IMG/VR virus record: IMGVR_UViG_3300024999_000154
Span: 1 to 48,565 of that record
DNA: 48,565 nt
Direction: 5' to 3' (one strand)
Source: a virus
Shown: positions 47,327 through 48,565 of the stretch, one piece after another
Layout: every line of letters starts with the position of its first letter
Numbering within the stretch: position 1 is the first letter of the stretch
Notes under the pieces: generated by a model
What the model saw: the letters and a program-made list of their open reading frames with translations, nothing else
What the model was told of the DNA's origin: nothing
The model's database searches: none
Position numbers and translations under genes: made by a program

Positions 47327-47370
47327 TGATGAGTCTTCTTTGTATAACGCTATATGCAAAAGACTCATCA
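47327..47370 (-). other. Hairpin downstream of the capsid gene
   Basis: Perfect 11-bp stem (TGATGAGTCTT 47327-47337 with AAGACTCATCA 47360-47370) and a 22-base loop. No U-tract follows, so an RNA processing or stability element is more likely than a terminator. Confidence 0.75.
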
Positions 47371-47379
47371 ACTTACTAC

Positions 47380-48565
47380 TTAGCCAGCGGTGACTTCCAA
47401 GAACTCCAATGCAATTGCAGCGTAAGGTTTGATTAGTGCGCCAGAACAACGTGTTTCAATAAGATACTTCTGGGCGTTGTAGTCAATGTCAAAGTCGTCG
47501 AACATGTTGACAGCTCCACCCTTATCGGCACCGACGTTGTAGTCCGACAGGTTAACAATGATCGCAGCAAGAGTGTAGACTTTGCTATCAGTTGCTGTTC
47601 TAGATAATGATTCCATTACAGGAACCGTGATGATTTCTTTAACCCGTAACGCTGTGGCCAACTTATCGACTGAGTCATAAATTATACGGCCGGTTGTATC
47701 TTCCATCAACAAGCAATCGGTGAGGATGTCCTCGGTAGCATATAGAGTCGGCGAACCTGAACCTTTGTAGTTCTTTCTGGATTTAACAGCCGCACGAATG
47801 AATGCTTTGGCCTTTTGGTCAGCAGTAGCGTTAGCGACATGCTCAACTGGAGTTTTGATGGTGTACAAATCGGCGTCTGTCCAAATTGGTCGGATGTTTC
47901 CCTCATTGACTTTATCATCAGAAGAAGACAGACGTCCGTCCCCAACAAGAACTGCGCGAGCGATTTCCTCATCCAGCATAACTCTCATTTCAGATTTCAA
48001 CCATGCAACAACATCGAAGTCTGTAATATCAACGACGTCGTCGCGATCGAGTTTCTGTTTCTTGTAAATGGTCGTTGGGGTTGTGCTTCGCTTAAGTAAG
48101 GAGAATACTTCCTCAACCTTTAGTTTACCTTTGATGTAACCTTTAGCGCGAGCATCGGCTTCCGTGATATCGGCATAGATAGACTTGATGCGGGAGAATG
48201 GGGTATTGTGTACGTTACCCATTACTTTTTGTACCCAACCCATTTCTCGTTGAATAAACATTGGAGTGTTAGTAACATTTTTCGCATCTGGGAATAGATA
48301 ATCGATATTGTCAATACCGTGTGCTAGGACAGCGTCTTTCAGGCTGCCGTATCGTTTAGCGTCTGTAATGATAGCCTCCATATCGGAATGGCTAAGGACA
48401 TCCTTCTCTTTGTCTTTGTCGAATACGTTTTGTTTCATATCATCGTCTCCTTCGTCATCTTGATTATCGTTTCCGTCGAGAGCTTGGCCGATCATCGCGT
48501 ACACCACTGTTTTCTGTTTTTCAGAAAGAGTGTTAAACACGTCGGCAACAGTTTCATCATCTTCC
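47380..48565 (-). CDS. Major capsid protein fused to prohead protease tail (5' end outside window)
   Basis: Reading is open to the right edge, so the beginning is missing. The first 35 visible residues (EDDETVADVFNTLSEKQKTVVYAMIGQAL, then acidic linker) resemble the C-terminal end of an HK97-type prohead protease. From MKQNVFDKDKEKDVL on (352 residues) the chain is an HK97-fold capsid protein with a typical ITEADARAKGYIKGKLKVEEVF spine region and a TDFDVVAWLKSEMRVMLDEEIARAVLVGDGR segment. An internal ATG at 48438 has GAAGGAG eight bases upstream, so free capsid protein is likely also made. Seen length is 395 residues. Confidence 0.88.
   Translation of the reverse strand, partial: EDDETVADVFNTLSEKQKTVVYAMIGQALDGNDNQDDEGDDDMKQNVFDKDKEKDVLSHSDMEAIITDAKRYGSLKDAVLAHGIDNIDYLFPDAKNVTNTPMFIQREMGWVQKVMGNVHNTPFSRIKSIYADITEADARAKGYIKGKLKVEEVFSLLKRSTTPTTIYKKQKLDRDDVVDITDFDVVAWLKSEMRVMLDEEIARAVLVGDGRLSSSDDKVNEGNIRPIWTDADLYTIKTPVEHVANATADQKAKAFIRAAVKSRKNYKGSGSPTLYATEDILTDCLLMEDTTGRIIYDSVDKLATALRVKEIITVPVMESLSRTATDSKVYTLAAIIVNLSDYNVGADKGGAVNMFDDFDIDYNAQKYLIETRCSGALIKPYAAIALEFLEVTAG

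Noticed and set aside
1-48565. tRNA genes, rRNA, CRISPR arrays and insertion sequences
   Set aside because: None was recognised by eye on either strand; a tRNA scan would be needed to exclude tRNAs completely.

Overview
The window is most of the genome of a tailed double-stranded DNA phage with a siphovirus plan: tape measure, Dit, Tal, and no contractile sheath. The host is very probably a clostridial (Lachnospiraceae-like) Firmicute. Evidence is the low GC, strong AGGAGG-type ribosome binding sites, DUF6353 and LL-H-type holin families, a BppU-type fibre, and many small genes of kinds common in gut Clostridia phages. These family matches are recalled, not searched. Nearly every gene is on the minus strand, so the genome reads from high to low coordinates. 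The exception is a two-gene plus-strand recombinase operon at 26.2-27.4 kb. Terminase, portal and most of the prohead protease are not seen and probably lie beyond the right edge.

Layout in transcription order. Head and tail genes fill 48.6-27.5 kb: capsid fused to a protease tail, head-tail joining genes interrupted by an HNH homing endonuclease, major tail protein, chaperone-like genes, a 1,919-aa tape measure, Dit, a 1,375-aa Tal with an ILEI-like domain, a BppU-type fibre, and a pectate-lyase-fold tailspike. The tailspike gene is bracketed by 33-bp direct repeats next to a tyrosine recombinase. Lysis genes (26.1-24.7 kb) are a small membrane protein, an amidase and a holin. A cassette region (24.7-15.2 kb) holds many tiny, mostly membrane-anchored genes. 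Mixed in are a nucleotide-metabolism group (dCMP deaminase, DUF5664, ThyX-like) and two DUF6353 membrane proteins. The replication region (15-0 kb) contains conserved phage genes of unknown function, an iteron-type putative origin, a 1,309-aa helicase-primase-polymerase fusion, a nucleoside 2-deoxyribosyltransferase-like protein, an SSB-like protein, an SF2 helicase, two nucleases and a YonO-type single-chain RNA polymerase carrying several helix-turn-helix modules.

Three systems stand out. (1) Sixteen copies of a 30-bp promoter-like element with fixed spacing (CTCGCG, five bases, TACATA, three bases, TATAAT, GAAA on the minus strand) each sit just upstream of one small gene. Most of these genes end in an intrinsic terminator, and in eight the stop codon is in the hairpin loop, so the terminator stem also encodes the protein's C-terminus. 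The result is an array of interchangeable promoter-gene-terminator cassettes. (2) The tailspike plus its flanking repeats and neighbouring recombinase look like an exchangeable receptor-binding cassette, integron-like in layout. (3) The phage has its own multi-HTH single-chain RNA polymerase, while no copy of the 30-bp element was seen in the structural region. This suggests, by inference, that the late genes are read by a different polymerase.

Several genes shorter than 60 codons were found by reading gaps: 6142-6306, 14930-15091, 18236-18403, 19925-20074 and 23351-23461. Start codons were moved where the Shine-Dalgarno position called for it.
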